Position numbers and translations under genes: made by a program. Positions 1 to 8,620 of a stretch of DNA of 64,000 bases are shown here, piece by piece. Location: positions 62,001 to 126,000 of the forward strand of contig JACJNY010000057.1 in NCBI GenBank assembly GCA_014695295.1, read 5' to 3'. The stretch's first letter is position 1. Each line of letters begins with the position of its first letter. This DNA is from Microcoleus sp. FACHB-61. GTDB lineage: Bacteria > Cyanobacteriota > Cyanobacteriia > Cyanobacteriales > Microcoleaceae. The notes under the pieces were generated by a model. It saw only the letters and a list, made by a program, of their open reading frames with translations. It was not told the DNA's origin and did not search any database.

Positions 1-1496
1 TAGATGTCGGAGCGCAACTCGACACAGTAACAGGGGTGATCGGCTACAACTTCAACAACTACGAAGTGCTGGCAACTTCGCCCATCACTGTTAATACTCC
101 TAGTCCATTAGAGAAGGAAGTCACCACCCTAAACCCAGTTAATGACAAGCTGACGGTCGCTACCTTTAATGTGGAGAACTTAGACCCAGGTGATGGGGCT
201 ACCCAGTTTAATGCCTTGGCTCAACGCATCGTTACTAACCTTCAATCACCGGACATTATTACCCTAGAGGAGATTCAAGACAATAACGGCCCGACTAACG
301 ACAGCATCGTTGATGCTGCCACCACTTACAACACTTTAATCGCAGCGATTCAGGCGGCAGGCGGCCCGACTTATGAGTTCCGTCAGATTAATCCAACTGA
401 TGACCAGGATGGTGGCCAACCGGGGGGAAATATCCGCGTCGGTTTTCTATTTAAGCCAGAGCGGGTCACGTATGTAGATCGTCCGGGTGGGACAGCCACA
501 ACGCAAACCACTGTAAATAATGTTGGTGGCGACCCGCAGCTTTCCTTTAGTCCGGGTCGGATCGTTGACACTGATCTCTCAGATGGTGACGCGTTTGCAA
601 ATAGCCGTAAGCCTTTGGTCGGGGAATTTCTGTTCAACGGTCACAAGCTTTTCGTGATTGGAAATCACTTCAATTCCAAGGGTGGCGATGGGCCCCTCTT
701 TGGACCGACCCAGCCCCCCGTCCTCACGAGTGAAGTCCAACGCCGTCAGCAAGCGCAGATTGTTAACAACTTTGTAGATAGCATCCTCGCCGCAGACTCT
801 ACGGCAAATGTGATTGTTTTGGGTGACTTGAATGACTTTCCGTTCTCTGAACCCTTGAACATCCTCAAAGGGACGCCCGGTGGTGTCGGTACACCCATCC
901 TAAACAACCTGATTGAGACCCTACCGGCAAACGAACAGTATACCTACAACTTCCAAGGCAACGCGCAGGTTTTGGATCACATCTTGGCGAGCAATACGCT
1001 GTTTAATAATTTAGATGAGTTTGATGTTGTTCATATCAACTCTGAGTTTGCGGACCAGGATAGTGACCACGACCCCAGTGTGACTCGTTTCACCCTTCCT
1101 CAGTATGTCGGAACACAAAAAAATGATTCCTTTACTGGCACCGCTTTGAATGAAGTCATTACTGGTGGTGAAGGTGGGGATAGGCTTACGGGTGGCGGTG
1201 GTAGCGATCGCTTTGTCTACACCAACATTGAAGATTCGGGAGATCGGATTGAGGACTTTATCACTGGCACTGATAAAATCGTTCTCACCCAGTTGCTCGA
1301 TAGCTTGGTTCCTGGCGGCTATAACGGCACAAACGCGATCGCGGATGGTTATGTGCAGTTGGTTCCAAGAGATGGCAAAGTTGTCCTCCAGATCAATCAA
1401 GATGGCTTCGGTAATGACAACCGATTCAGAAATTACATCACTGTCGAAAACGTTCTGGCTGCCGATCTGAGCGCTCTGAACAACTTTGTATTTTAG
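1..1496 (+). CDS. Secreted EEP-family nuclease, 3' part (5' end outside window)
   Basis: The reading frame is open from the first bases of the window, so the GTG at 36 is internal and the gene starts upstream. The visible part carries an endonuclease/exonuclease/phosphatase fold: VATFNVENL, then ITLEEIQDN (metal-binding Glu), FVIGNHFNSK, VLGDLNDFP and DSDHDP near the end of the domain, in the order expected for ExeM/NucH-type extracellular DNases. The last 110 residues begin with a glycine-rich, RTX-like stretch (GGEGGDRLTGGGGSDRFVY) typical of proteins exported by type I secretion in cyanobacteria. Inference: a large secreted nuclease used for nutrient scavenging. The family call is firm; substrate and full length cannot be seen. 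Confidence 0.85.
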   Translation, partial: DVGAQLDTVTGVIGYNFNNYEVLATSPITVNTPSPLEKEVTTLNPVNDKLTVATFNVENLDPGDGATQFNALAQRIVTNLQSPDIITLEEIQDNNGPTNDSIVDAATTYNTLIAAIQAAGGPTYEFRQINPTDDQDGGQPGGNIRVGFLFKPERVTYVDRPGGTATTQTTVNNVGGDPQLSFSPGRIVDTDLSDGDAFANSRKPLVGEFLFNGHKLFVIGNHFNSKGGDGPLFGPTQPPVLTSEVQRRQQAQIVNNFVDSILAADSTANVIVLGDLNDFPFSEPLNILKGTPGGVGTPILNNLIETLPANEQYTYNFQGNAQVLDHILASNTLFNNLDEFDVVHINSEFADQDSDHDPSVTRFTLPQYVGTQKNDSFTGTALNEVITGGEGGDRLTGGGGSDRFVYTNIEDSGDRIEDFITGTDKIVLTQLLDSLVPGGYNGTNAIADGYVQLVPRDGKVVLQINQDGFGNDNRFRNYITVENVLAADLSALNNFVF

Positions 1497-1504
1497 AGGT
1501 GTTT

Positions 1505-1588
1505 GGTTGAGCAATCTTAGAAAAGTCAGCGTAAGTGCTTTGTATTAGCATTTCTACAGTAGGAAATCATCCAAACGATTGCTCAACC
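1505..1588. repeat. 12-bp inverted repeat after the nuclease gene
   Basis: GGTTGAGCAATC at 1505-1516 is matched by its exact reverse complement at 1577-1588, just after the nuclease stop codon. The 60-base spacer is long for a terminator, so the role is open. Confidence 0.4.
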
Positions 1589-1641
1589 AGCTTAAGGGCA
1601 TAATATTCCTCTGATGAACTCCATTTCTAGACATCTTTGAC

Positions 1642-1669
1642 AATCCCCGCGCGTAAACGCGCGGGGATT
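1642..1669. terminator. Perfect 12-bp GC-rich hairpin (terminator or IS200/IS605-type end)
   Basis: AATCCCCGCGCG at 1642-1653 pairs perfectly with CGCGCGGGGATT at 1658-1669 around a TAAA loop. It is the strongest hairpin between the nuclease and the next gene. On the minus strand the hairpin is followed by GTCAA, which resembles the right end of IS200/IS605-type elements. No transposase reading frame could be recognised beside it, so a plain transcription terminator is equally possible. Confidence 0.5.
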
Positions 1670-2324
1670 CTTTGATCTACGAGCGAGTTTGCTGAGGCAG
1701 GATTTCTCCAACCAAAGTAGGGACAGATTCTCCCACCACCGAACCCCTACCCCTGAGCATCAGAGACTCCTTTTAACGAGAAGTCGATTTAATTAACTCA
1801 ATTCCCATTAATTCAAAAATCTTAGCAGTTTAGGAATTCTCCTGCTATTAATTATCAAACCATACTGTCTGGATTCTCGCCCGGCATCGAGGCTGCGGTT
1901 CGTCCAGCTAGCGGTCAAGCTGAACCCAGCCTCATCTGACACCGGGGTAGCAGCGAGAGTCCGGGCCTGCGGGCAAAAGGCTAAATTTTCGTCGCGCATT
2001 TCTTGGCGGACGAATTGAATCACTCAAAATTCCCCTATTTTCGGAAATTAAAAAATTTCGGTTTTTTGCCATCATGCGAACTCCGATCAACCTTATGTCT
2101 CAAGAGTGATGTAAAAATATTCGCTGTTAATCTGTGGTGATTTTCTCAACTATCTTCAATAGCTCTATTTTTGGTAATGATTTCTCGGAATTCGGCGCCG
2201 TTGCGGTACTCGCCACGGGTTTAAATTTCCGGTATCATAGAGTCTTAGACTCTTGTTTGGCGAGAATCTAAATCAGTGCTAAAAACGCCTGGATAACTTT
2301 AAGTTATTTTTCAAAAAAATCAGT
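1670..2324. other. Non-coding stretch between nuclease and membrane protein
   Basis: About 650 bases without a convincing gene. A 71-codon minus-strand frame (1808-2023) has no recognisable domain and no clear ribosome binding site. The region may hold the remains of a small mobile element on the minus strand ending at the 1642-1669 hairpin, but this is only a suspicion. The promoter of the gene at 2325 must lie in the AT-rich last 200 bases. Confidence 0.4.
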
Positions 2325-3257
2325 ATGAATCAAGTAAAAAAAACTACAACCAAGCTGAATCGATCGCCTGCGAAAGTGTCCGATCGCACTTTGGAACTTG
2401 ATCGGCTCCCGTCGAGCGAGCTGTCCTTAGAAATGACTGATGCCCCAGCTTTGAGGGAATTTAGTTCGGACGATCGCCCGCCGGGAACCCCAGCAGCTAC
2501 AGGCCAGACTGCCGCAACAAAGCGCCGGAGGGTAGATGGCAAGAGCGAGCGGGCCCGATCGCCTGTGGTTTCTACTGCCCTTCTCAAGTGGCTGCTAGAG
2601 CGTTTGACTCAATCAAAAGGTTGGGTGGCAGTTGTCACCCTGGCTGCTGTTTGGGGGTGGTGGAACAGTCAGTTACTGTTTTCCACAGGCCTGGGGATAG
2701 CAGCGATGATGCTGGTTTACCGAGGGCAGTCGTGGGACTGGCAGTTGCTGCGAGCCAAAGGCGAGCAATTTTGGGAGGGGCCGAACCGCCGGTTTGTTTT
2801 AGCCGTGGGCACCGGCGGCATTGCTACGTTGGGCGCTTACATGAGTTTGGCGATATGGGCGGACTCCGAGAGCCACTGGATGGCTTTGAGCCTGATTTTG
2901 CAGAATTTGGGCACGATCGCGATTGCAGGGCTGTTGCTGCGCCAAGCGTTGAGTCTGGGAACCTCAAAAGATGAAGTGGCGCTCGATCGCATCCTAGCGG
3001 ATTTGACTGATCCTGACCCCGTGAAACGTTTGATTGCAGTGCGGCAAATGACCGATTTGGTGAATAAGGGTGGGTTTGGCCCTGTGAGCTCCGTCAAAAG
3101 TTCGATCGCCCGTTCCCGCGCTGCCGAGTGCTTTCGCCTGATGCTGAGTCGGGAACCAGAAGCTTTAGTCCGCAATGCCCTTCTCGAAGGTTTGCAGACT
3201 TGGGACGCTACTTATGGCATGGCTTTAAAATCCAAAAATCAAGTCATCGACTACTAG
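2325..3257 (+). CDS. Cyanobacterial membrane protein with C-terminal armadillo-like segment
   Basis: 310 residues. Residues 1-85 are polar, low-complexity and rich in Arg, Ser and Pro. Three or four hydrophobic segments follow between about 95 and 215 (GWVAVVTLAAVWGWW, LGIAAMMLVYRG, AVGTGGIATLGAYMSLAIW, NLGTIAIAGLLL). The last 90 residues (LADLTDPDPVKRLIAVRQM and on) look like helical HEAT/armadillo repeats and should lie in the cytoplasm. I recognise it only as a conserved cyanobacterial protein of unknown function. Its end overlaps the convergent gene at 3225-3839 by 33 bases. Confidence 0.7.
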   Translation: MNQVKKTTTKLNRSPAKVSDRTLELDRLPSSELSLEMTDAPALREFSSDDRPPGTPAATGQTAATKRRRVDGKSERARSPVVSTALLKWLLERLTQSKGWVAVVTLAAVWGWWNSQLLFSTGLGIAAMMLVYRGQSWDWQLLRAKGEQFWEGPNRRFVLAVGTGGIATLGAYMSLAIWADSESHWMALSLILQNLGTIAIAGLLLRQALSLGTSKDEVALDRILADLTDPDPVKRLIAVRQMTDLVNKGGFGPVSSVKSSIARSRAAECFRLMLSREPEALVRNALLEGLQTWDATYGMALKSKNQVIDY

Positions 3258-3839
3258 CTGACCGTCAAAAGCGTAAAAAGTAATTCGATGAATATTCGGA
3301 GCTTTTACGCGCAGGGGAGCGCTAGGAGCGATCGGAGAATTAGACCCGGCCAGATTGGGTGCCGGCATTTCATCCTGAACAATTGGGTTGCCGTCGATGT
3401 CGCAAGCGGATAAAACCGTTCGCCGGGAACTGGTGACAAGTCCTGACACCCAGCGAACTGGATGCTTAAAAGTTACTTCTATCAGTCCGCTTTTTGGGGC
3501 TCCCATTAACACTGTTGCCCCAGAACCTGTGAAAAATGCTGGGTTTGAAGGTTGGATGGCGACGGCATTGCTAAAAGTAACCCCCCAATGTGCAAACTGG
3601 TGTTCTACTACTTCAAAGCATTTCAAATCTTCTAAAGCTAGGCGGACGATCGCCGGTACGGTGGCGCGCGATCGCACCTCAGACCCTGCGCCTGAGCGTT
3701 CTGGAGTGGCGACTAAAGACTTTTTCCCGTTTAAATCCATGCTTCGACAGACTGTATCAAATTCTGCAAACCCGTCTGATTGAAGACTTTTCGCATCAAC
3801 CATAAAACCCTCGCGATCCCGTTTCCTGAGCAGTTGCAT
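3225..3839 (-). CDS. Conserved hypothetical protein, probable beta-sandwich
   Basis: 204 residues. A strong ribosome binding site (GGGAGG about ten bases upstream) supports the ATG at 3839. There is no signal peptide or membrane segment. The second half alternates short hydrophobic strands with polar turns (SGLIEVTFKHPVRWVSGLV, IHRITFYAFDGQLVVDDLIF) and suggests a carbohydrate-binding-like beta-sandwich; the final phrase 'FDGQLVVDDLIF' is typical of such domains in cyanobacterial hypothetical proteins. Function is not known. A tiny membrane-peptide reading frame ends two bases upstream and could be co-transcribed. Confidence 0.65.
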   Translation of the reverse strand: MQLLRKRDREGFMVDAKSLQSDGFAEFDTVCRSMDLNGKKSLVATPERSGAGSEVRSRATVPAIVRLALEDLKCFEVVEHQFAHWGVTFSNAVAIQPSNPAFFTGSGATVLMGAPKSGLIEVTFKHPVRWVSGLVTSSRRTVLSACDIDGNPIVQDEMPAPNLAGSNSPIAPSAPLRVKAPNIHRITFYAFDGQLVVDDLIFGF

Positions 3840-3841
3840 TT

Positions 3842-3973
3842 TTAGTAGACCTCCCTGAGATTAGTTGTTTCTTGTGTTTTGGAAGTGATAACGGCGAGGC
3901 CCGTGATTGCCAAACCTGCAATTAGGAATCGAAACCCGATCGCCCGCCCTCCAACAAAGACTTTCGACCTCAA
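3842..3973 (-). CDS. Possible small membrane peptide (43 aa, TTG start)
   Basis: An open frame of 43 codons starts with TTG at 3973, with GGAG about ten bases upstream, and stops two bases before the ATG of the 3225-3839 gene. It encodes a basic start (RSKVFVGGRAIGFR), one hydrophobic segment (FLIAGLAITGLAVIT) and a polar tail. The close spacing fits translational coupling. The non-ATG start and short length make it uncertain; it may instead be a decayed remnant. Confidence 0.3.
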   Translation of the reverse strand: MRSKVFVGGRAIGFRFLIAGLAITGLAVITSKTQETTNLREVY

Positions 3974-4369
3974 AAGCCACTGCTCCGCAAAATGTCGTGA
4001 TTAATTATTCGTGATTGGCGAGCGCCGGCCAACCTGCCGCCTGCCTGAAAGCGAGTTCTAATACTCTTGCTTTCCGAGCGCCTGCTTTCCGGGTTGGCGA
4101 ACAGACTCTATTGTGTTGAGGGGTCTTACCCATCATTGTGCTATTATCTCCGATCGGCGGTAGTTGGCAAGGGTGAGGATAACTACACTGCCGAATTGCC
4201 CAAATCGCAAAACTTACTTGCTGTCTGTCATTTCACGCTTCACCTGTACTAAAATAAATTTAAATCATTACTCAATCTTTACAAAAACGCCACCAGCTTT
4301 GCAAGTTTTTTAAAGAGAGACGCGGCGGCGGACAAAAATCTAAAATATAACAGTGATTGAGGTTTATTT
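3974..4369. other. Intergenic region without a clear gene
   Basis: A 61-codon plus-strand frame at 4067-4252 has no recognisable content. The segment should contain the divergent promoters of the minus-strand hypothetical and the plus-strand hydrolase; it becomes AT-rich from about 4240 to 4369. No hairpin or repeat stood out. Confidence 0.4.
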
Positions 4370-5275
4370 ATGCTTGTACCCCTCGGCTTCGGTCAGCGAT
4401 CGATTGTTACTTCTCTCGGCAGAATGGTTTACTACACTGCTGAAAAAATGCCTTGGATCGGCTTGCCGACCTCAACTTCGGAAAATAAACCGAATTTAGT
4501 ATTTTTTCACGGTTTTGGGGGCGGGTCGAGTGCCTACGAATGGTCGAAAGTTTATCCGGCTTTTGCGGCGGAATATCGAATTTTAGCACCTGATTTAATC
4601 GGTTGGGGGCGATCGGAACATCCGCAGAGAAATTATCAAGTTGAAGATTATATCACAACTTTGATTGAATTTCTAGAAAAAACTTGCGGCAGTGCGACAG
4701 ATGTGATTGCTTCTTCGCTGACGGGGGCGATCGCGATTCGAGCTGCGATCGCGCGGCCGGATCTCTTCAAATCCCTAATTTTGACGATACCCAGCGGTTT
4801 GTCGGACTTCGGACAAGATTATGGCAGCAGTTTCTTCGCTAAGCTAGTCAACACGCCGATTTTAGACAAATTGCTCTACAGTACCGGAATCGCCACAGAC
4901 GGCGGCATCCGCAGCTTCCTAGAACAGCGCCAATTTGCCGATTCCCGTCGCGTTTACCAAGAAATTGTAGACGCTTACCTCGAATCTGCTTTGGAACCAA
5001 ATGCAGAATATGCCGCCCTGTCTTTTGTGCGGGGAGATTTGTGCTTTGATTTGTCGCTGTACATCACTCAGCTAACAACACCGACAGCGATTATTTGGGG
5101 AGAAAAATCGCAGTTTACCGGCCCCGATATCGGCCAGCGGTTGGCGAACCTCAACCCCGAAGCAATCAAAGTTTTTCAACCTCTGGAAAACGTAGGTTTG
5201 ACTCCGCAGTTAGAAATTCCCGCTGTGACTATTGGCTTAATTCGCCAATATCTAAAATTGCTTTCGGAAGGGTGA
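4370..5275 (+). CDS. Alpha/beta hydrolase-fold protein with degraded catalytic triad
   Basis: 301 residues with the alpha/beta-hydrolase plan: oxyanion-type HGFGGGSS near residue 49, DLIGWGRSE, a nucleophile-elbow-like IASSLTGA (Ser116), and IIWGEKSQFT near residue 247. The usual Asp after 'WGEK' is Ser247 here, and the usual catalytic His in the final 'GHxPHxE' segment is Leu277 in VGLTPQLEIP. The fold is clear, but two of three triad residues are replaced, so it may be a pseudoenzyme or use another mechanism. An AT-rich upstream region is expected to hold the promoter; the next gene is convergent. Confidence 0.8.
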   Translation: MLVPLGFGQRSIVTSLGRMVYYTAEKMPWIGLPTSTSENKPNLVFFHGFGGGSSAYEWSKVYPAFAAEYRILAPDLIGWGRSEHPQRNYQVEDYITTLIEFLEKTCGSATDVIASSLTGAIAIRAAIARPDLFKSLILTIPSGLSDFGQDYGSSFFAKLVNTPILDKLLYSTGIATDGGIRSFLEQRQFADSRRVYQEIVDAYLESALEPNAEYAALSFVRGDLCFDLSLYITQLTTPTAIIWGEKSQFTGPDIGQRLANLNPEAIKVFQPLENVGLTPQLEIPAVTIGLIRQYLKLLSEG

Positions 5276-5590
5276 AGAATTTCGGCAACGGATTTTTTAA
5301 CGGATTTAAATGATGCAGGTTCGGTAACGAGCAATGTACGGGATTTAACGGATGTAACGGATGCAGGTTCAAGGTTCGAGGCAAGAAGGAAGAAGTCAGA
5401 GGGAAGAAGGAAGATTAATTCCCAATTCCCAATCCCCAATCCCTAATTCCCAATTCCCCCGCCCAACAACAGGCACAAGCCCCCGACGCTATTGAGAGTT
5501 TATCCCAAAATTTTAGACCAAAGTTTGAGATCCCAGATTCATCTGTGAAGTAAATCTAAAATCTAAAATCTAAAATCTAAAATCGACTGA
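5276..5590. repeat. Intergenic heptamer-type repeats
   Basis: This gap is built from short repeats: alternating AAGGAAG purine tracts near 5386-5415, then CCCAATT/CCCCAAT tracts near 5418-5458, and a clean 7-bp tandem array (AAATCTA) of four and a half copies at 5552-5584. These short tandemly repeated sequences are common between genes in filamentous cyanobacteria. No gene is visible. Confidence 0.75.
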
Positions 5591-6115
5591 CTATTCTTTC
5601 ACTCGCACGTCGATGACGCTGGCGTTGAAAATGTACTTTTTGCCTTCAAGCTCTAGCGTAGTGCCAATTTTGACTTTTGTATTCCCTAAAACCGGGCCAT
5701 TTTCAGTAAGTTGACCTTTTCCCTCTAAGGTAAACATCATATTTTGGCTGAAGGCTTCTTCTTGTCTGGGATCGGGGAGAGCTTTCAGAGTGCCGTTGGG
5801 CTGAGGAACTGCTAGGGTTCTGGTGAGAGTTTTGGCAGATTTGATGGTAATCTGACCGGAGGGTTGATTGCGGATCACCACATTGATTTTATCACCTGCT
5901 TTGAACAACTCTTGAACGTTTGTTCCTTTGAGACCGATGGCAATTGCATCAATCTCTACAGGTTTGATACTGGTGCCGACTTGGGCGACCGAACCGCCAG
6001 AAGTGCCGGGAAAGAAGAAGATTCCGACTGCAACTAACAGTACGATCAGAGCGGCACCTACGTCTAGAATGCTGAGTTTGCCAAACAGTCGGCCTTGAGA
6101 ATCCAAAATTTTCAT
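5591..6115 (-). CDS. DUF4330 family membrane-anchored protein
   Basis: 174 residues. The start MKILDSQGRLFGKLSILDVGAA is followed by one membrane helix (LIVLLVAVGIFFF, about residues 22-35), then a soluble domain with beta-strand character. The N-terminal 'DxxGRLFGKxSxLD' signature and the overall layout match the DUF4330 family of cyanobacteria and firmicutes. The soluble part probably lies on the far side of the cytoplasmic membrane. Function is unknown. It converges with the hydrolase gene and diverges from the M48 protease gene. Confidence 0.8.
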   Translation of the reverse strand: MKILDSQGRLFGKLSILDVGAALIVLLVAVGIFFFPGTSGGSVAQVGTSIKPVEIDAIAIGLKGTNVQELFKAGDKINVVIRNQPSGQITIKSAKTLTRTLAVPQPNGTLKALPDPRQEEAFSQNMMFTLEGKGQLTENGPVLGNTKVKIGTTLELEGKKYIFNASVIDVRVKE

Positions 6116-6487
6116 AAATCGCCTATTATACTGATACCGACAGGAGTATGTTTACAAGCTCAGGACTTACCCAGACATCGATGAAAAACAGATGCTGCTA
6201 TTGCTTGGCTACCGCTGGCAATGACCTACTTTATTGATGCCTAAGTCCTGAAGCTAAAAGATATTACCACAACGATCGCCCAAAATCCGCATGACTGGGG
6301 CACTTAACCCAGAAGGCAGTTGACGGCGGTTGGTTGGCCTTGGCTCGATCGCCCAGAAGCTGGTGGCGCCGTTAAAAATTGACAAAAAGCTAGAATAGCA
6401 ACTAAGCAGCCTCAAATTACGTCTGCCTATTTAGTGACTTTTCGAGTTTTTCCTAAAATTTTACCTAACTTCTGCCACGTATCAATC
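6116..6487. other. Divergent intergenic region with a 10-bp inverted repeat
   Basis: About 370 bases between the DUF4330 and protease genes, which are divergently transcribed. TCAGGACTTA at 6161-6170 is matched by TAAGTCCTGA at 6242-6251. A GTG at 6434 could extend the protease, but the extra residues do not look like part of a signal peptide. Promoters for both genes are expected here. Confidence 0.45.
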
Positions 6488-7339
6488 ATGTTAAAAAGTT
6501 TTTGGTTGACTTGCCGGCGTACCTGCGGCCGGGGGATTTATCTGTTTCTGTCGCTGATTGTGGCTGCGGGTATCTGGGTGGTTTCCCCGGAACCGACTCA
6601 AGCATTTTCTTTGCCTGAACTAATTTTTCGGGGCATTCAAGTTATTCAATTGTCGAATATGTCCGATCGGCAAGAGGTGACTATTGGCCGACAAATTAAT
6701 CAGCAGTTGACCAGCAGCGAGTTTAAGATTGACCGCGATCGGGACACTACAGAATATATCAACCGCATCGGTCAGCGGCTCGCTCAAGAAAGCACTCGCC
6801 CCGATATTCCTTATACTTTTCAAGTGATTGACGACGACAATATTAATGCTTTTGCGACAATGGGCGGTTTTGTTTATGTGAATAAAGGTTTGATGACGGC
6901 GGCGGACAATGAGGCCGAATTGGCAAGTGTGATGGCCCACGAAATCGCTCACATTAATGCTCGCCACGCGATTCAACAAATGCGTCAAATGGCGATCGCT
7001 TCTGGTGTAGCTTCTGCCACTGGGCTCGATCGATCTCGGGCGGTTCAGATTGGGGTGGAATTGGCTTTGCGGCGCCCCCACAGCCGTCAAGCTGAGTATG
7101 AGGCGGATCGGTTGGGATTGCAAACTATGGGGCGAGCGGGCTACGCTCAATCTGGAATGGTTGATTTTATGAAAAAGTTGCTCAACAAGCCTTCTCCTCC
7201 GAGCATTTTGAGCACTCACCCGGCTACTGGCGATCGCATTGCTGCTATCTCGCAGGCGATTGACCCGGATCTCGCTAGCGGTGAAGGTTTGGATAATGAG
7301 GATTACAGGCTAGAAATCCGCAGGCTTTTGGGTTCGTAG
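6488..7339 (+). CDS. M48 family zinc metalloprotease
   Basis: 283 residues from the ATG at 6488. This start puts a signal peptide or N-terminal anchor (YLFLSLIVAAGIWVVS, ending near TQAFS) close to the N-terminus; an upstream in-frame GTG at 6434 adds 18 residues that look unlike a signal. The zinc site is HEIAH (His151, Glu152, His155) in VMAHEIAHINARHAI, and the third ligand lies in QAEYEADRLG. 'THPATGDRI' near the end is typical of the BepA/YfgC-like and HtpX-like group. It is probably exported and acts on misfolded or lipoprotein substrates in the periplasm or thylakoid lumen. The substrate is unknown. Confidence 0.9.
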   Translation: MLKSFWLTCRRTCGRGIYLFLSLIVAAGIWVVSPEPTQAFSLPELIFRGIQVIQLSNMSDRQEVTIGRQINQQLTSSEFKIDRDRDTTEYINRIGQRLAQESTRPDIPYTFQVIDDDNINAFATMGGFVYVNKGLMTAADNEAELASVMAHEIAHINARHAIQQMRQMAIASGVASATGLDRSRAVQIGVELALRRPHSRQAEYEADRLGLQTMGRAGYAQSGMVDFMKKLLNKPSPPSILSTHPATGDRIAAISQAIDPDLASGEGLDNEDYRLEIRRLLGS

Positions 7340-7438
7340 CAATTTTAAATCAGTCAGGCGCTCTCTTGCCTTATCTTCTCTTTTCTTACTTCGCGATCTT
7401 CGCGTCTTCGCGGTTAGTTAAAAAATCAATCTAGTTCC

Positions 7439-7502
7439 TAGGGTGCGTCAGCGAGCGGGTCAATTTCGATTTAATCGCTCAAACTTAAACTGACGCACCC
7501 TA
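7439..7502. repeat. Inverted repeat of the TAGGGTGCGTCAG family
   Basis: TAGGGTGCGTCAG at 7439-7451 is matched exactly by CTGACGCACCCTA at 7490-7502. It lies between two convergent genes, so it may work as a two-way terminator. A diverged copy of the same design occurs at 8532-8597. Confidence 0.7.
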
Positions 7503-7517
7503 CAACTACAACTTGAT

Positions 7518-8288
7518 TTAACACTGCTGTTTAACAACAGGGTCGATCGCAGGTTCCGGGGGTGCAATCTGCTGCTGCTTCAATTGTCTGACAACTTCGT
7601 CAAACGGCAAAATTCGGACTTGATTGTTAAATACATTTACTTGATAAACTCTGCGGTAGCTGAGGTCAAGTCCTGTCAGCCAGCCGCTTTTCGGATGATA
7701 AGCACCCGTGTCAATATCCAACCACCCTTCGCCCCTGACTAATTCGCCGGGCCGGACCCCATGAAAGGTAAAGGTGATCGTGTGACCGGTGATAATTAAT
7801 TTATTGGGAAAATAGGGTTTCGATATGGTGTGAAATTCCTTGCGAATCCAACAGAGTTGTTCGATCGACTGCTTGTCAATTGGCATATGGGGATGCACGC
7901 CTGCGTGAACCAGCCAGATGTCCCCTAAGTCCAGGTGGGTGGGGAGCGATCGCAGCCACTCTAAGTGTTTGTGCGGCATCATCCCTGTATCTCTGTAACT
8001 CGCTACTGTCGCATCGCCGCCGCTGTACAGCCAAGATTGCCACGCTCGCATATCCATCGGCGTCCCAGACAAAGCCTCCAGCATCAGTTGTTCGTGGTTG
8101 CCCAGCAGAGTTTGGTAGGGGCTTTGCTGGACAAAATCTAATACCTGAGCGCTTTTGGGGCCACGATCGATTAAGTCTCCCAAAAAATAGACGCGATCGT
8201 TCGAGCTGGGGGCAAGTGCCGCTAGCAGGGTCATTAAGCCGTCGTAATGCCCGTGTACGTCCCCGATAACAATGCGCCGGTGCTCCAT
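7518..8288 (-). CDS. Metallophosphoesterase, PPP-type Ser/Thr protein phosphatase-like
   Basis: 256 residues from the ATG at 8288; an upstream TTG at 8321 is in frame but less likely. The metal-site motifs appear in the family order: GDVHGH, GDLIDRG, GNHEQ, GHT and HAGVH. This matches small bacterial PPP-family phosphatases such as those related to ApaH and PrpA. It would hydrolyse phosphoprotein or phosphodiester substrates with two metal ions in the cytoplasm. The C-terminal tail is Gln/Pro rich. It lies alone, in opposite orientation to the protease gene. Confidence 0.88.
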   Translation of the reverse strand: MEHRRIVIGDVHGHYDGLMTLLAALAPSSNDRVYFLGDLIDRGPKSAQVLDFVQQSPYQTLLGNHEQLMLEALSGTPMDMRAWQSWLYSGGDATVASYRDTGMMPHKHLEWLRSLPTHLDLGDIWLVHAGVHPHMPIDKQSIEQLCWIRKEFHTISKPYFPNKLIITGHTITFTFHGVRPGELVRGEGWLDIDTGAYHPKSGWLTGLDLSYRRVYQVNVFNNQVRILPFDEVVRQLKQQQIAPPEPAIDPVVKQQC

Positions 8289-8531
8289 TGTGTTTATCCG
8301 CTTCCCTGACTCTAAAGCCAAATCTCTAGCTTATAGCCTCTGAGTTTGCTGCTATTTGTCTCCCCTCTTTTACGGTGGAGGGGTGTCACCCATTATACTG
8401 CTTTGTATAAATATCCTGTAAAGCTCGCCAATATCTGTTTGCGTAGCTAGTCATAGAAACACAGGCTAGCTGTTAATTGTGCTTCTGCAACTGCTGTTAC
8501 TGAGCTAAAGCATTGAGTTATTATTTCACGC

Positions 8532-8597
8532 TGTAGGGTGCCTCAGCGATTAGCCGATGGATTAAGTCGAAAATAATCCTAGCTGACTCACCCTACA
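8532..8597. repeat. Imperfect inverted repeat, second copy of the TAGGGTG family
   Basis: TGTAGGGTGCCTCAGC at 8532-8547 pairs with GCTGACTCACCCTACA at 8582-8597, with two mismatches. The arms match those at 7439-7502 in sequence and spacing, so both belong to one dispersed element family. It sits just after the end of the minus-strand gene at 8621-9367. Confidence 0.65.
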
Positions 8598-8620
8598 ATA
8601 CGATCGAGCGTTAACTGCTG

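Noticed and set aside
1808-2023. 71-codon minus-strand frame as a TnpB end
   Set aside because: No RuvC or zinc-finger residues could be recognised, so it is not called as a gene.
4067-4252. 61-codon plus-strand frame between two genes
   Set aside because: No recognisable domain, no ribosome site, and composition like the surrounding non-coding DNA.
6620-7219. 199-codon minus-strand frame opposite the M48 protease
   Set aside because: Antisense shadow of a well-supported gene.
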